NCBI GenBank assembly: GCA_050486405.1 | Contig: JBJHDF010000002.1 | Span: 62,001-126,000 of the forward strand | Source of the DNA: JBJHDF01 sp050486405 | GTDB lineage: Bacteria > Pseudomonadota > Gammaproteobacteria > Pseudomonadales > Cellvibrionaceae | Reading direction: 5' to 3' | DNA: 64,000 bases | Shown: one piece after another, positions 53,146-61,128 of the stretch | Position numbering within the stretch: the stretch's first letter is position 1 | How the letters are laid out: each line of letters opens with the position of its first letter | Made by a program: the position numbers and the translations under genes | The notes under the pieces: generated by a model | The model's database searches: none | What the model saw: the letters and a program-made list of their open reading frames with translations, nothing else | What the model was told of the DNA's origin: nothing

Positions 53146-53481
53146 ATGAGCCTGTGGTTGGAAATACTGATAGCTTTTTTTCTGCTGGGTGGCGCGCTGT
53201 TTGCCCTGGTGGGCTCCATTGGCCTGGCGCGACTGCCGGACTTCTTTACCCGGGTACACGCGCCCACCACGGGCACCACGCTGGGTGTGGGTGGTACCAT
53301 TATCGGCTCGGTCATCTATTTCAATGTTTCCGGTGATTTCCTTAGCCTGCATGAACTGTTAATCTCCATGTTTCTGTTTATTACCGCACCGGTGAGCGGG
53401 CATATGATGGCCAAGGCGGCCATGCATCTGAAAATAAAATATGCACCGCACACCCGAGGTAAACCCTGGAAGACAGATTGA
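53146..53481 (+). CDS. mnhG: Mrp antiporter subunit G
   Basis: The last subunit, 111 residues, three helices. LGGALFALVGSIGLARLPDF, FFTRVHAPTTGTTLGVGGTI and FITAPVSGHMMAKAAMHLKI are the family motifs. A 191-base palindromic element begins four bases after its TGA and probably ends the operon. Confidence 0.94.
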   Translation: MSLWLEILIAFFLLGGALFALVGSIGLARLPDFFTRVHAPTTGTTLGVGGTIIGSVIYFNVSGDFLSLHELLISMFLFITAPVSGHMMAKAAMHLKIKYAPHTRGKPWKTD

Positions 53482-53484
53482 ATA

Positions 53485-53675
53485 GAAGCCATTCCATAAA
53501 CTACTGCGCACACGTCTGGCGGTGGCCGGCGGTGCTCGGAATCCTCATGTATTTCATATACACTGCGGCTTTGGCTCCTGCATCGCCCTATCGCCTGCGT
53601 CCATGCAGGCGTGCGGTTCCTGTGCTCCGGCGGCCACCGCCAGCCGCGCGCTCGCTACGCTTATGAAACGGCTTC
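53485..53675. repeat. Palindromic element, copy B, with nested inverted repeats
   Basis: The ends are GAAGCCATTCCATAAACTAC (53485-53504) and, reading inward from 53675 on the minus strand, GAAGCCGTTTCATAAGCGTA. Inside are a second pair of arms, CTGGCGGTGGCCGGCGG (53516-53532) against CCGGCGGCCACCGCCAG (53627-53643; 16 of 17 pair), and a hairpin CGCCTGC-GTCCAT-GCAGGCG at 53592-53611. Its two ends match the two ends of the 55-base element at 57363. There is no convincing protein frame in it. Confidence 0.7.
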
Positions 53676-53705
53676 TTGTCACATTGCTGCGGTAAGCTGT
53701 GACCG

Positions 53706-54542
53706 ATGAAGTTACCGGTACAGTGCCCACTGGAGGAAGTTTTGCCCGCCCGAAAGAAAACAAAGTCCAGATTCACGGCCAAGACCGCCGATCGCCACGA
53801 TCTGTATCAGCGCAGTGTGCAGGCTGAAGACTTCGATGTGGAGTTCATCACCCGGGTTTTTCGCAAGCACCGCAAGCGCAAACCATTGTCACTGCGCGAG
53901 GACTTCTGTGGTACGGCGCTGCTTTGCGCCGCCTGGATTCTCAGCGACAGAAAGCGTACCGCCACGGGGGTCGATATCGACCCCGCCGTGCTGGACTGGG
54001 GCGTGAAACATAATCTCGAATCCATTGGCGAGCCGGGCGACCAGGTCACTCTGTTGCAGGATGATGTGCGCAGCAAAAGGCGCGGCAGGTTTGATGTGAT
54101 CAACGCCATGAACTTCAGCTACTGGGTATTCAGAACCCGGGAGGATCTGCTGGGGTACTTTCGCAGCGTGCACCGCTCCCTGGTGAAGGACGGCGTTTTC
54201 TATCTGGATCTGTACGGCGGTTGGGATGCCCAGAAGCCCATGGAAGACAGGCGCAAGATCAAGGGCGGTTTTACCTATATCTGGGAGCAGCACAGCTTCG
54301 ACCCCATCACCCACGATGTGGTCAACCATATTCACTTCGAGTTCCGCGACGGTTCACGCCTGGAGCGGGCTTTTACCTACCACTGGCGCTTCTGGACCCT
54401 GCCGGAAATCCGCGAACTGCTGGCTGAGGCGGGCTTTCGTGAAACGGTGGTCTACTGGGATGAAAAAGCGGAGAAATTCCGCCCGACAAAGCGGGCGGAA
54501 AACCAACCGGGGTGGTTGGCCTATCTGGCGGCGCTAAAATAA
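53706..54542 (+). CDS. Class I SAM-dependent methyltransferase
   Basis: A 278-residue methyltransferase. The SAM fold is seen in LSLREDFCGTALLCAAWILS (motif I region), ATGVDIDPAVLDWGVKHNLE, VTLLQDDVRSKRRGRFDVIN, AMNFSYWVFRTREDLLGYFR and the post-motif helices with LRELL-like EIRELLAEAGF. A TTG at 53741 (PARKKTKSRF) is a possible later start. The substrate is unknown. Its 3' end overlaps the convergent serA by nine bases. Confidence 0.87.
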   Translation: MKLPVQCPLEEVLPARKKTKSRFTAKTADRHDLYQRSVQAEDFDVEFITRVFRKHRKRKPLSLREDFCGTALLCAAWILSDRKRTATGVDIDPAVLDWGVKHNLESIGEPGDQVTLLQDDVRSKRRGRFDVINAMNFSYWVFRTREDLLGYFRSVHRSLVKDGVFYLDLYGGWDAQKPMEDRRKIKGGFTYIWEQHSFDPITHDVVNHIHFEFRDGSRLERAFTYHWRFWTLPEIRELLAEAGFRETVVYWDEKAEKFRPTKRAENQPGWLAYLAALK

Positions 54543-55763
54543 AATCCGGCAGCGGATGGTTCCGGGAATCTCCCGCAACTTCTGCAGCGCTTCCTCGCTG
54601 TAGGGCGAATTGATGTCCAGCACCACATAACCCACCTTGTCGTTGGTCTGCAGATACTGGGCAACAATATTGATATTGTTGTCGGAAAAAATCCGGTTGA
54701 TGGCGGACATGACGCCGGGCACGTTGGCGTGCACGTGCAGCAGGCGGTGTGCGTCGGCGTGGCTGGGCAGCGCCACTTCCGGGAAGTTCACGGAGCCAGT
54801 GGTGGTACCGTTGTCGGAGTAGGTGACCAGTTTTTCCGCCACTTCCACGCCGATATTGGCCTGGGCCTCCATGGTGGAACCGCCGATGTGCGGCGTGAGT
54901 ATCACATTGTCCAGGCCGCGCAGGGGGCTGACAAACTCGTCGTCGTTGCCCTTGGGTTCCACCGGAAACACATCGATGGCGGCGCCCGCCAGGCGCTTTT
55001 CACGAATGGCCTTGGCCAGGGCGTCGAGATTCACCACCGTGCCACGGGAGGCGTTGAGCAGAATGGCGCCGGGGCGCATGCGGGCGATTTCCGGGGCGCC
55101 GATCATCTGCTGGGTGGAGTTGGTTTCCGGCACGTGCAGGCTGACGATGTCCGAGCGCGACAGCAGTTCATCCAGGGTGCGCAGCTGCACGGCATTGCCC
55201 AGTGGCAGTTTCGCCACCACATCGTAGAAATACACTTTCATGCCCAGGGATTCGGCCAGCACGCTCACCTGGCTGCCGATGGAGCCGTAGCCGATCAGGC
55301 CAAGGGTTTTGCCGCGAATCTCGAAGGAACCGGCGGCGGATTTCTGCCAGCCGCCGCGATGACAGATGGCGTTTTTCTCGGGAATGCCGCGCAGCAGCAA
55401 AATGGCCTCGGCGATGATCAGCTCCGCCACTGAGCGGGTATTGGAGTAGGGCGCGTTGAACACGGCAACGCCGTGCTCCTGGGCCGCTTGCAGGTCCACC
55501 TGATTGGTGCCGATACAGAAGCAGCCGGCGGCGATCAGTTTGGGCGCGTTTTCCAGCACCCGGCGGGTGAGCTGGGTGCGCGAGCGCAGGCCGACAAAGT
55601 GCACATCCTGTATGCGCTCGATCAGTTCCTCTTCGGACAGGGCGGTCTTCAGGTAGTCGATATTGCTGTAACCGGCGGCATTCAGGGTGTTGACCGCCGA
55701 CTGGTGGACGCCTTCCAGCAGCAGAAACTTGATCTTGCCTTTGTCCAGGGATGTCTTGCTCAT
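54534..55763 (-). CDS. serA: D-3-phosphoglycerate dehydrogenase SerA
   Basis: The first enzyme of serine synthesis, oxidising 3-phosphoglycerate with NAD+. Started at ATG 55763 (MSKTSLDKGKIKFLLLEGVH), it is 409 residues, matching E. coli SerA (410). The substrate domain (FVGLRSRTQLTRRVLENAPK), the NAD motif GKTLGLIGYGSIGSQVSVLA, the catalytic Arg/Glu/His region (NASRGTVVNLDAL, LTPHIGGSTMEAQ) and the C-terminal ACT domain (LLHVHANVPGVMSAINRIFS) that binds serine for feedback inhibition are all present. The longer in-frame start upstream is not supported. Confidence 0.97.
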   Translation of the reverse strand: MSKTSLDKGKIKFLLLEGVHQSAVNTLNAAGYSNIDYLKTALSEEELIERIQDVHFVGLRSRTQLTRRVLENAPKLIAAGCFCIGTNQVDLQAAQEHGVAVFNAPYSNTRSVAELIIAEAILLLRGIPEKNAICHRGGWQKSAAGSFEIRGKTLGLIGYGSIGSQVSVLAESLGMKVYFYDVVAKLPLGNAVQLRTLDELLSRSDIVSLHVPETNSTQQMIGAPEIARMRPGAILLNASRGTVVNLDALAKAIREKRLAGAAIDVFPVEPKGNDDEFVSPLRGLDNVILTPHIGGSTMEAQANIGVEVAEKLVTYSDNGTTTGSVNFPEVALPSHADAHRLLHVHANVPGVMSAINRIFSDNNINIVAQYLQTNDKVGYVVLDINSPYSEEALQKLREIPGTIRCRILF

Positions 55764-55911
55764 GAACCGTGTGACCTCGTGAACCAGTGAGCCGGTGGGG
55801 AACCGGCGAGCGCGGCGCGGGAGCGGATAGCCTCTGCGAAAGGATGGCCCCTGCGAAAAAGGGCGCAATCATAGCACAGATTTCAGCCGGTTTGGCGCTG
55901 TGGCGGCAGCT

Positions 55912-56628
55912 TCAGGGGTCTTTTGCCGGGGCAATCTCCGTGACCCGGATGGCCCAGCCCTCCGGCGCGCGGGACTCGTACTGCCAGCCCAGTTCCCAGT
56001 TCTGCAGACGGGTGCCGTAGCGTCTATTGGGATCCGGTTGCTGGTAGGCCGGGCGGGGATCCTGTTGCAGCACTTCGGTGATCAGTTGCGCCAGATCCGT
56101 GCCGGGCTGGCTGGCGCAGACCGCCAGCGCCTGCGCCGAAAAGCAGACCGGAATCACCCCGGGCGGTTCCGGGGCCAGGCCGTTGCGGGCGTCCGGCAGT
56201 GCGTCGGCGTAAGGGACATAGGGCTTGATATCCACCACCGGCGTACCGTCCACCAGATCGACGCCGCTCAACAGCAGCCGGGGTTTGCCATCGCGCAGTT
56301 CTATACGCTCCAGGCGCACGGCGGACAGGCCCAGCCCGTTGGGGCGCCGGGGCGAGCGGGTGGCGAAGACGCCGATGCGGCGATTGCCCCCCAGCCGGGG
56401 CGGTCGCACCCGGGGTTTCCACTGGCCCGGTGCTTCGCGATGAAAGATGAACTGCAGCCACAGATGTGTGCACTGCTCCAGTCCGTCCAGTGCCTGCGGG
56501 TCGTCGTAGGGCGGCAGCAGTTCCAGTTCCGCCCGGGCCGACGGCACCAGTCCGGCCTGCCGGGGCACGGCGAAGTCGCCCTTGAAACAGGAGTGAATGA
56601 TGCCGATGGGGTCCAGGCTAAAAGTCAT
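55912..56628 (-). CDS. trmO: tRNA (t6A37)-N6-methyltransferase TrmO (TsaA/YaeB)
   Basis: TrmO methylates N6-threonylcarbamoyladenosine at A37 of tRNA-Thr. The 238-residue protein opens with FSLDPIGIIHSCFKGDFAVP, has THLWLQFIFHREAPGQWKPR and the family signature GVFATRSPRRPNGLGLSAVR, then LLSGVDLVDGTPVVDIKPYV. The length matches E. coli YaeB. It diverges from the HNH gene at 56780, and the two share a spacer with a promoter and palindrome. Confidence 0.94.
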   Translation of the reverse strand: MTFSLDPIGIIHSCFKGDFAVPRQAGLVPSARAELELLPPYDDPQALDGLEQCTHLWLQFIFHREAPGQWKPRVRPPRLGGNRRIGVFATRSPRRPNGLGLSAVRLERIELRDGKPRLLLSGVDLVDGTPVVDIKPYVPYADALPDARNGLAPEPPGVIPVCFSAQALAVCASQPGTDLAQLITEVLQQDPRPAYQQPDPNRRYGTRLQNWELGWQYESRAPEGWAIRVTEIAPAKDP

Positions 56629-56665
56629 GACGGGTGGTTCCGGCAGAAGACAAGCTGAAAAAAGT

Positions 56666-56695
56666 TTGACATACTCTGGTCATGACAGCGAAATA
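56666..56695 (+). promoter_or_regulatory. Candidate sigma70 promoter for the HNH gene
   Basis: TTGACA (56666-56671) is followed after 18 bases by GAAATA (56690-56695). The -35 is perfect and the -10 weak. The inverted repeat at 56686 overlaps the -10, so a repressor could sit there. Confidence 0.45.
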
Positions 56696-56710
56696 CACTG
56701 AATTTCGCTG
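56686..56710. promoter_or_regulatory. Inverted repeat before the HNH gene
   Basis: CAGCGAAAT-N7-ATTTCGCTG, a perfect 9-bp inverted repeat located in the 151-base spacer between divergent trmO and the HNH gene, overlapping the candidate -10 box. Operator or attenuator, not determined. Confidence 0.5.
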
Positions 56711-56779
56711 TGGATGTTGGCGGTTTCCGATTCACTCAAGAGCAAGGGTCACCCCAAACGCGAGCGTGCGGAGGAGTTG

Positions 56780-57340
56780 ATGGAAGCGCGTATTTTACGC
56801 CTGAACCTCGCCGGTCAGCCAGTCGAATGGCTGCATTGGAAGGATGCGGTCTGCCTTTACGCCCGGGATCTGGTGGTCTGGAGTCTGGGTGGCAGGGTTC
56901 GCCGTGTGCACGGCGGCCACTCCCGCCTCACCGGACTGCGTACTTCCATGGACCTGTCTGCCATCATCGCCTGCGGCGGCGAACGCATTGCTCCCCTGCG
57001 CCAGGTGCCGCCGCTGACCAATCGTGCCCTGTTTGCCCGCGACCGCCATCAGTGCCTCTACTGTGGTCGCCTGTTCGATGCCGATCACCTGTCCCGGGAT
57101 CATGTGCAGCCGGTCAGTCGCGGCGGCCGGGATCGCTGGACCAATGTCGTGGCGGCCTGCAAGCGCTGCAACCAGCGCAAGGGCAATCGACTGCTCAGCG
57201 AAACGGATATGGAGCTGTTGGCACTGCCTTTTTGCCCCAACATGGCCGAGTATCTGGCGCTGATCAACGGCGACCGCATCCGTGGCGACCAGATGGAATT
57301 CCTGCGCCCCCAGTTCAGCTCCCGACGGGATTGGCATTAG
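56780..57340 (+). CDS. HNH endonuclease domain protein
   Basis: Start ATG 56780 has GGAGG 10 bases upstream, better than the earlier frame. The 186-residue product has an N-terminal part (EARILRLNLAGQPVEWLHWK, DAVCLYARDLVVWSLGG) seen in many single-gene HNH proteins of gammaproteobacteria, and a C-terminal HNH/McrA-type nuclease domain: CLYCGRLFDADHLSRDHVQP, then GRDRWTNVVAACKRCNQRKG with two CxxC zinc knuckles and the His-Asn core. It has no restriction partner here. Role unknown; the domain cuts or nicks DNA in other families. Confidence 0.9.
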   Translation: MEARILRLNLAGQPVEWLHWKDAVCLYARDLVVWSLGGRVRRVHGGHSRLTGLRTSMDLSAIIACGGERIAPLRQVPPLTNRALFARDRHQCLYCGRLFDADHLSRDHVQPVSRGGRDRWTNVVAACKRCNQRKGNRLLSETDMELLALPFCPNMAEYLALINGDRIRGDQMEFLRPQFSSRRDWH

Positions 57341-57362
57341 CTCATTGTCGGTTCATCGACCG

Positions 57363-57417
57363 GAAGCCATTTCATAAGCGTAGCGAGCGTGCGGCCGGTA
57401 GTTTATGAGATGGCTTC
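57363..57417. repeat. Palindromic element, copy C (short form)
   Basis: GAAGCCATTTCATAAGCGTA (57363-57382, first G being 57363) and TAGTTTATGAGATGGCTTC at the other end form an inverted repeat with ends GAAGCCAT(T/C)TCATAA. It sits between the convergent HNH gene (stop 57340) and the minus-strand gene ending at 57421. Both ends recur in the longer element at 53485-53675, and one end in the element at 11031. Confidence 0.7.
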
Positions 57418-57420
57418 TCG

Positions 57421-57792
57421 TCAGTTCACCAGTTGGCCGCGATAAATGCGTTGGCGCTTGCCCGGCGATTCCGCTTTCTGTTCCGCCTGGGCGTTGCTGC
57501 CGGTTTTCTGGCCGCCGCTCTCCACCAGACTGAACTGCCCCCGGTAGATGTTGGTCACCTGCCGGGGCAAATCGACTTTTTCTTCCTCCAGCATCCGGTT
57601 CCAGGGCGGGCCGGCCAGTTGCAGGAGTTCCTTGATCAGCGCCCGGGTCACAGTGTCCCGGCTGTCGGCGTAGCAGGCAGCCAGCTCCGACAGCATGTCG
57701 GGGTTGGCCAGCTTCACAGCTGGCTTGAGGTCGCTGCTCACCCGGCGACGAATTTCGTAGACCAGGTCGATCATGGGTTTGCTGTACTGCAT
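57421..57792 (-). CDS. Conserved hypothetical protein
   Basis: A 123-residue soluble protein. It begins MQYSKPMIDLVYEIRRRVSS, followed by a helical region ADSRDTVTRALIKELLQLAG and PPWNRMLEEEKVDLPRQVTN, and ends in a low-complexity basic/Gln tail with two copies of IYRGQ (VTNIYRGQFSLVESG and RQRIYRGQLVN). I do not recognise a named family; similar proteins seem to occur as single genes in related gammaproteobacteria. The IYRGQ repeat at two places is curious. Confidence 0.7.
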   Translation of the reverse strand: MQYSKPMIDLVYEIRRRVSSDLKPAVKLANPDMLSELAACYADSRDTVTRALIKELLQLAGPPWNRMLEEEKVDLPRQVTNIYRGQFSLVESGGQKTGSNAQAEQKAESPGKRQRIYRGQLVN

Positions 57793-57993
57793 GGTAGCTC
57801 CAGAAGTGCGGCACGTGTATTGCTGCCTGAATGAAGTTCAAATCAAGCAAAAAGCCGGCCAGCGGCTAAAAGACGGCAAACGGGGTGGTTTGGCTTTCGT
57901 TTATGCCCGCGGCTTGTGCATAATTGGCGTTGATTGCCTTGCGTCGGTGCGGCCGTACCGGAGGCAGGCGAAAACGAACAGTCGGAAGAGACT

Positions 57994-59634
57994 ATGGACA
58001 CCAGCATTCTGTCAGAGAATCCCTTTATCGAGTTTTCCGCATTGTTGTTGCTGGCGGCGGTGTTTGGCGTAGCGGCCCGACTGCTCAAGCAGCCACTGAT
58101 TGTCGCCTTCATTGCCCTGGGCATTATTGCCGGTCCTTCGGTGCTGGATCTCATCTATTCCAAAGACCAGATTCACCTGCTGGCGGAGATCGGCATCGCC
58201 ATACTTCTGTTTGTGGTGGGGCTGAAGCTGGACCTCGGTCTGATCCGAACCACGGGCGGCGTTGCGCTGTTCACCGGGTTGGGGCAGGTCATCTTTACCT
58301 CGCTATTTGGCTACTTTATCGCTCTGACGTTGGGCTTCAGTTCCATGCAGGCGCTGTATATCGCCGTGGCGCTCACTTTTTCCAGCACCATCATCATCGT
58401 CAAACTGCTGTCGGATAAAAAAGAAATCGACGCCCTGCATGGCCAGATTGCCATCGGCTTTCTGATCGTACAGGACATAGTGGTGATTCTGGTGATGATC
58501 ACCCTGTCTGCCCTGGGCCAGGGCGCGGATCAGGGGGCCATGTGGATTGCCGGCGCGGTGATCCTCAAAGGCGCCTTGTTGCTGGTGATTACCGGCCTGG
58601 TGATGCGCTACGTTCTGCCCCGGTTGACGGCGTTTTTGGCCAGCTCCCAGGAACTGCTGGTGTTGTTTGCCATCAGTTGGGCGGTAGTGCTGGCGGCCAT
58701 CAGTGAGCTGATGGGTTTTAGTCGCGAGGTGGGCGCCTTTCTCGCCGGGGTGTCTCTGGCCTCCACCCACTACCGGGAGGTGATCAGCGGCCGCCTGACC
58801 AGTATCCGGGATTTTCTGCTGTTGTTTTTCTTTATTCATCTGGGGTCGCAACTGGATCTGTCCCTACTCGGCGCCCAGGTCTGGGCGGCGGCACTGTTGT
58901 CAGTGTTTGTACTGGTGGGCAACCCGCTTATCGTGATGGTGATCATGGGATTGATGGGTTACCGCAAGCGCACCGGGTTTCTCGCCGGCCTGACGGTGGC
59001 TCAGATCAGTGAGTTCTCGCTGATCTTTGCCGCCCTGGGTTTGACGTTGGGGCACATCGGGGATGATGTGGTGGGCCTGATTACCCTGGTTGGTCTGATC
59101 ACCATCGGTCTGTCCACCTACATGATCATGTATTCCCACTGGCTGTTCGAAAAACTCTCGCCTCTGTTGGATATTTTTGAGCGCAGCAACCCCTACCGCG
59201 AGGCGCAGCGCCGCCAGATAGAAGAGCGCAAGATTGACGCGGTGGTGTTCGGCCTGGGTCGCTACGGAGGCAATATCGTCAGGCAACTGAGCAAGCGGGG
59301 TTACACGGTGCTGGGGGTGGATTTCGATCCGCAGCAGGTCAAAGCCTGGCAAAGCAATGGTGTCGACACCCAGTACGGTGACCTGGAAGATCCGGACCTG
59401 GCGGAACAGTTGCCGCTTAGGCACGCGCGCTTTGTGATCAGCAGCATGCCGGAGCTGCACGCCAATCTGTGTATGCTCAAGTGCCTGAATGCGGCCGAGT
59501 ACCAGGGCAAGAAAGTGGTCACCGCCCACCGTTCGGAGCAGGCGGCCAAGTTGCAGGAACAGGGCGCCGATCTGGTGCTGATGCCCTTTCACGACGCCGC
59601 TGAAGTGATTTGCGAAAAGCTGAAGGAGCTATGA
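57994..59634 (+). CDS. CPA2-family cation/proton antiporter with TrkA-N domain
   Basis: A 546-residue monovalent cation:proton antiporter of the KefB/YbaL type. Start ATG 57994 (MDTSILSENPFIEFSALLLL) is chosen with GGAAGAG upstream. Residues 1-390 form about 12-13 membrane helices with the sodium/proton exchanger core (LIVAFIALGIIAGPSVLDLI, LLFVVGLKLDLGLIRTTGGV, FSSTIIIVKLLSDKKEIDAL, GFSREVGAFLAGVSLASTHY). Residues about 415-546 are a cytosolic TrkA-N NAD-binding domain (VVFGLGRYGGNIVRQLSKRG, FDPQQVKAWQSNGVDTQYGD) that gates transport. It is one of two antiport systems here, the other being the Mrp operon. Confidence 0.93.
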   Translation: MDTSILSENPFIEFSALLLLAAVFGVAARLLKQPLIVAFIALGIIAGPSVLDLIYSKDQIHLLAEIGIAILLFVVGLKLDLGLIRTTGGVALFTGLGQVIFTSLFGYFIALTLGFSSMQALYIAVALTFSSTIIIVKLLSDKKEIDALHGQIAIGFLIVQDIVVILVMITLSALGQGADQGAMWIAGAVILKGALLLVITGLVMRYVLPRLTAFLASSQELLVLFAISWAVVLAAISELMGFSREVGAFLAGVSLASTHYREVISGRLTSIRDFLLLFFFIHLGSQLDLSLLGAQVWAAALLSVFVLVGNPLIVMVIMGLMGYRKRTGFLAGLTVAQISEFSLIFAALGLTLGHIGDDVVGLITLVGLITIGLSTYMIMYSHWLFEKLSPLLDIFERSNPYREAQRRQIEERKIDAVVFGLGRYGGNIVRQLSKRGYTVLGVDFDPQQVKAWQSNGVDTQYGDLEDPDLAEQLPLRHARFVISSMPELHANLCMLKCLNAAEYQGKKVVTAHRSEQAAKLQEQGADLVLMPFHDAAEVICEKLKEL

Positions 59635-59646
59635 CCTTACCGGCTG

Positions 59647-60444
59647 CTAATCCAGCCGGTGGTCCATGGTGCGCGCCGGCTCGGCGCAACGGCTTTCGCC
59701 CACTTCCTGGGCGGGCACGCCGGCCACGGCCTTGCGCGGTGCCACGGATTTGAGTACCACGCTGCCGGCGCCCACGGTGGCGCAACGACCGATCTCGATA
59801 TTGCCGAGAATCTTGGCGCCGGCGCCGATCAGCACGCCGCTGCGCACCTTCGGGTGACGGTCGCCGGACACCTTGCCGGTACCGCCCAGGGTTACCGCCT
59901 GCATAATGGATACATCGTCTTCCACCACGGCAGTTTCACCGATGACAATGCCGGTGGCGTGATCGAACATGATGCCCTTGCCGATGCGCGCCGCCGGATG
60001 AATGTCGACGCCGAATACCACGGAAATGCGGTTCTGCAGAAACAGCGCCAGATCCACCCGGTCGTGCTGCCACAGCCAGTGCGCTACCCGATAGCTCTGC
60101 AGGGCGTGAAAGCCCTTGTAGAACAGCAGCGGCGTGGTCAGTGACTGACAGGCGGAGTCGCGTTCGTTCACCGCCAGCAGGTCGGCGCGCACCGCATCGC
60201 CAATACCTGGGTCCGCGAGCATTGCGTGGTCGATGACCTCGCGCAGCGTTATGGCCGGCAGTGCCGGGCTGTCCAGCTTGTTGGCCAGGTGAAAGCTCAG
60301 CGCCGCTTCCAGGGTATCGTGGTTGAGAATGGTGGCGTAGAGAAAGCTCGCCAGCATGGGCTCGCTCTGAGCCTGTTGCCGGGTCTGCGCGACTATATCG
60401 TGCCAGACCGGATCCTGGTTGATGGCGGCGGGTTTGACTGTCAT
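59647..60444 (-). CDS. cysE: Serine O-acetyltransferase CysE
   Basis: Makes O-acetylserine from serine and acetyl-CoA, the first step of cysteine synthesis. Start ATG 60444 (MTVKPAAINQD) has AAGGAG eight bases upstream, better than an ATG five codons earlier. The 265-residue protein has the N-terminal helical domain (SFLYATILNHDTLEAALSFH), then hexapeptide left-handed beta helix with the catalytic FGVDIHPAARIGKGIMFDHA, TGIVIGETAVVEDDVSIMQA, VTLGGTGKVSGDRHPKVRSG. The C-terminal tail for cysteine feedback is present. serA, which makes the substrate's precursor, is 4 kb away. Confidence 0.96.
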   Translation of the reverse strand: MTVKPAAINQDPVWHDIVAQTRQQAQSEPMLASFLYATILNHDTLEAALSFHLANKLDSPALPAITLREVIDHAMLADPGIGDAVRADLLAVNERDSACQSLTTPLLFYKGFHALQSYRVAHWLWQHDRVDLALFLQNRISVVFGVDIHPAARIGKGIMFDHATGIVIGETAVVEDDVSIMQAVTLGGTGKVSGDRHPKVRSGVLIGAGAKILGNIEIGRCATVGAGSVVLKSVAPRKAVAGVPAQEVGESRCAEPARTMDHRLD

Positions 60445-60612
60445 GGGGGTCTCCTTCATAAGACCCCATTATTAAGGTTCGCGGGCAAGATTTCCAGGGG
60501 CAGGTGGGTCTGTACTGCGCCCGGTCGCCTGAACCCGGAAGCGCTGCTTCAAGGCGGGGAGCGGGTCTGGGTGCGGGGGCAAGGCCCGGTCGCACTCTGC
60601 GAGAGGGTGCTG

Positions 60613-61062
60613 CTACTGAGAGCGACTGTAGCGGTCGGCGTTCTCCCGTGTCCAATCGTCGTGCCCCCGCTCACCCGCCCTGTCCATATCATCAGTAATA
60701 ACGCCCCGGTTTCTCTGCCCGTCACGGTAGCCGAGCGCATACTGTTCGCGAATCTCATGGGGACAGATATCGCTGCGCACACTGATATTGGTGTTGCCGT
60801 GTTTATAGCCGTTTTCGTAGGTACAGAATTCCAGCAGGCCGAGCAGGTAACCATCCACAAAAATTGCGATCGTATCGTCGTCCAGGTCTTCGCAGCTGCT
60901 TCTGTAGGCGTCTATGGTGCGAACGGATCGCCCCGATAGGGCCGTTTGCTGTCCCAATTCTTCCCAGTTCTCCACGTCGCAAGCAACCATTTTTGTGGGC
61001 TCGTTGGTTGCGCAGCCGGCGGCAAGGATAAGCATCGATGCAATGGGTATGAGCTTTTTCAT
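60613..61062 (-). CDS. DUF2799 domain lipoprotein (copy 2)
   Basis: A 149-residue lipoprotein (ILAAGCA, lipobox Cys17) with the DUF2799 core CDVENWEELGQQTALSGRSV and the repeated aromatic/Gly/Arg motif FVDGYLLGLLEFCTYENGYK, then IREQYALGYRDGQRNR, shorter than the copy at 32672 (210 residues) and without its coiled coil. Presence of two DUF2799 lipoproteins in 64 kb is noteworthy. Function unknown. It precedes cysE on the same strand by 168 bases, but the two need not be one operon. Confidence 0.82.
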   Translation of the reverse strand: MKKLIPIASMLILAAGCATNEPTKMVACDVENWEELGQQTALSGRSVRTIDAYRSSCEDLDDDTIAIFVDGYLLGLLEFCTYENGYKHGNTNISVRSDICPHEIREQYALGYRDGQRNRGVITDDMDRAGERGHDDWTRENADRYSRSQ

Positions 61063-61128
61063 GTCAATACACCTCTTTGGTTGAAAAATTCCAGATTTTG
61101 ACGGGCTGTGAATCGATGCGACAACTGC

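Noticed and set aside
56689..56710. LexA box before the HNH gene
   Set aside because: The palindrome lacks CTG-N10-CAG spacing, so it does not fit the SOS box of gammaproteobacteria.
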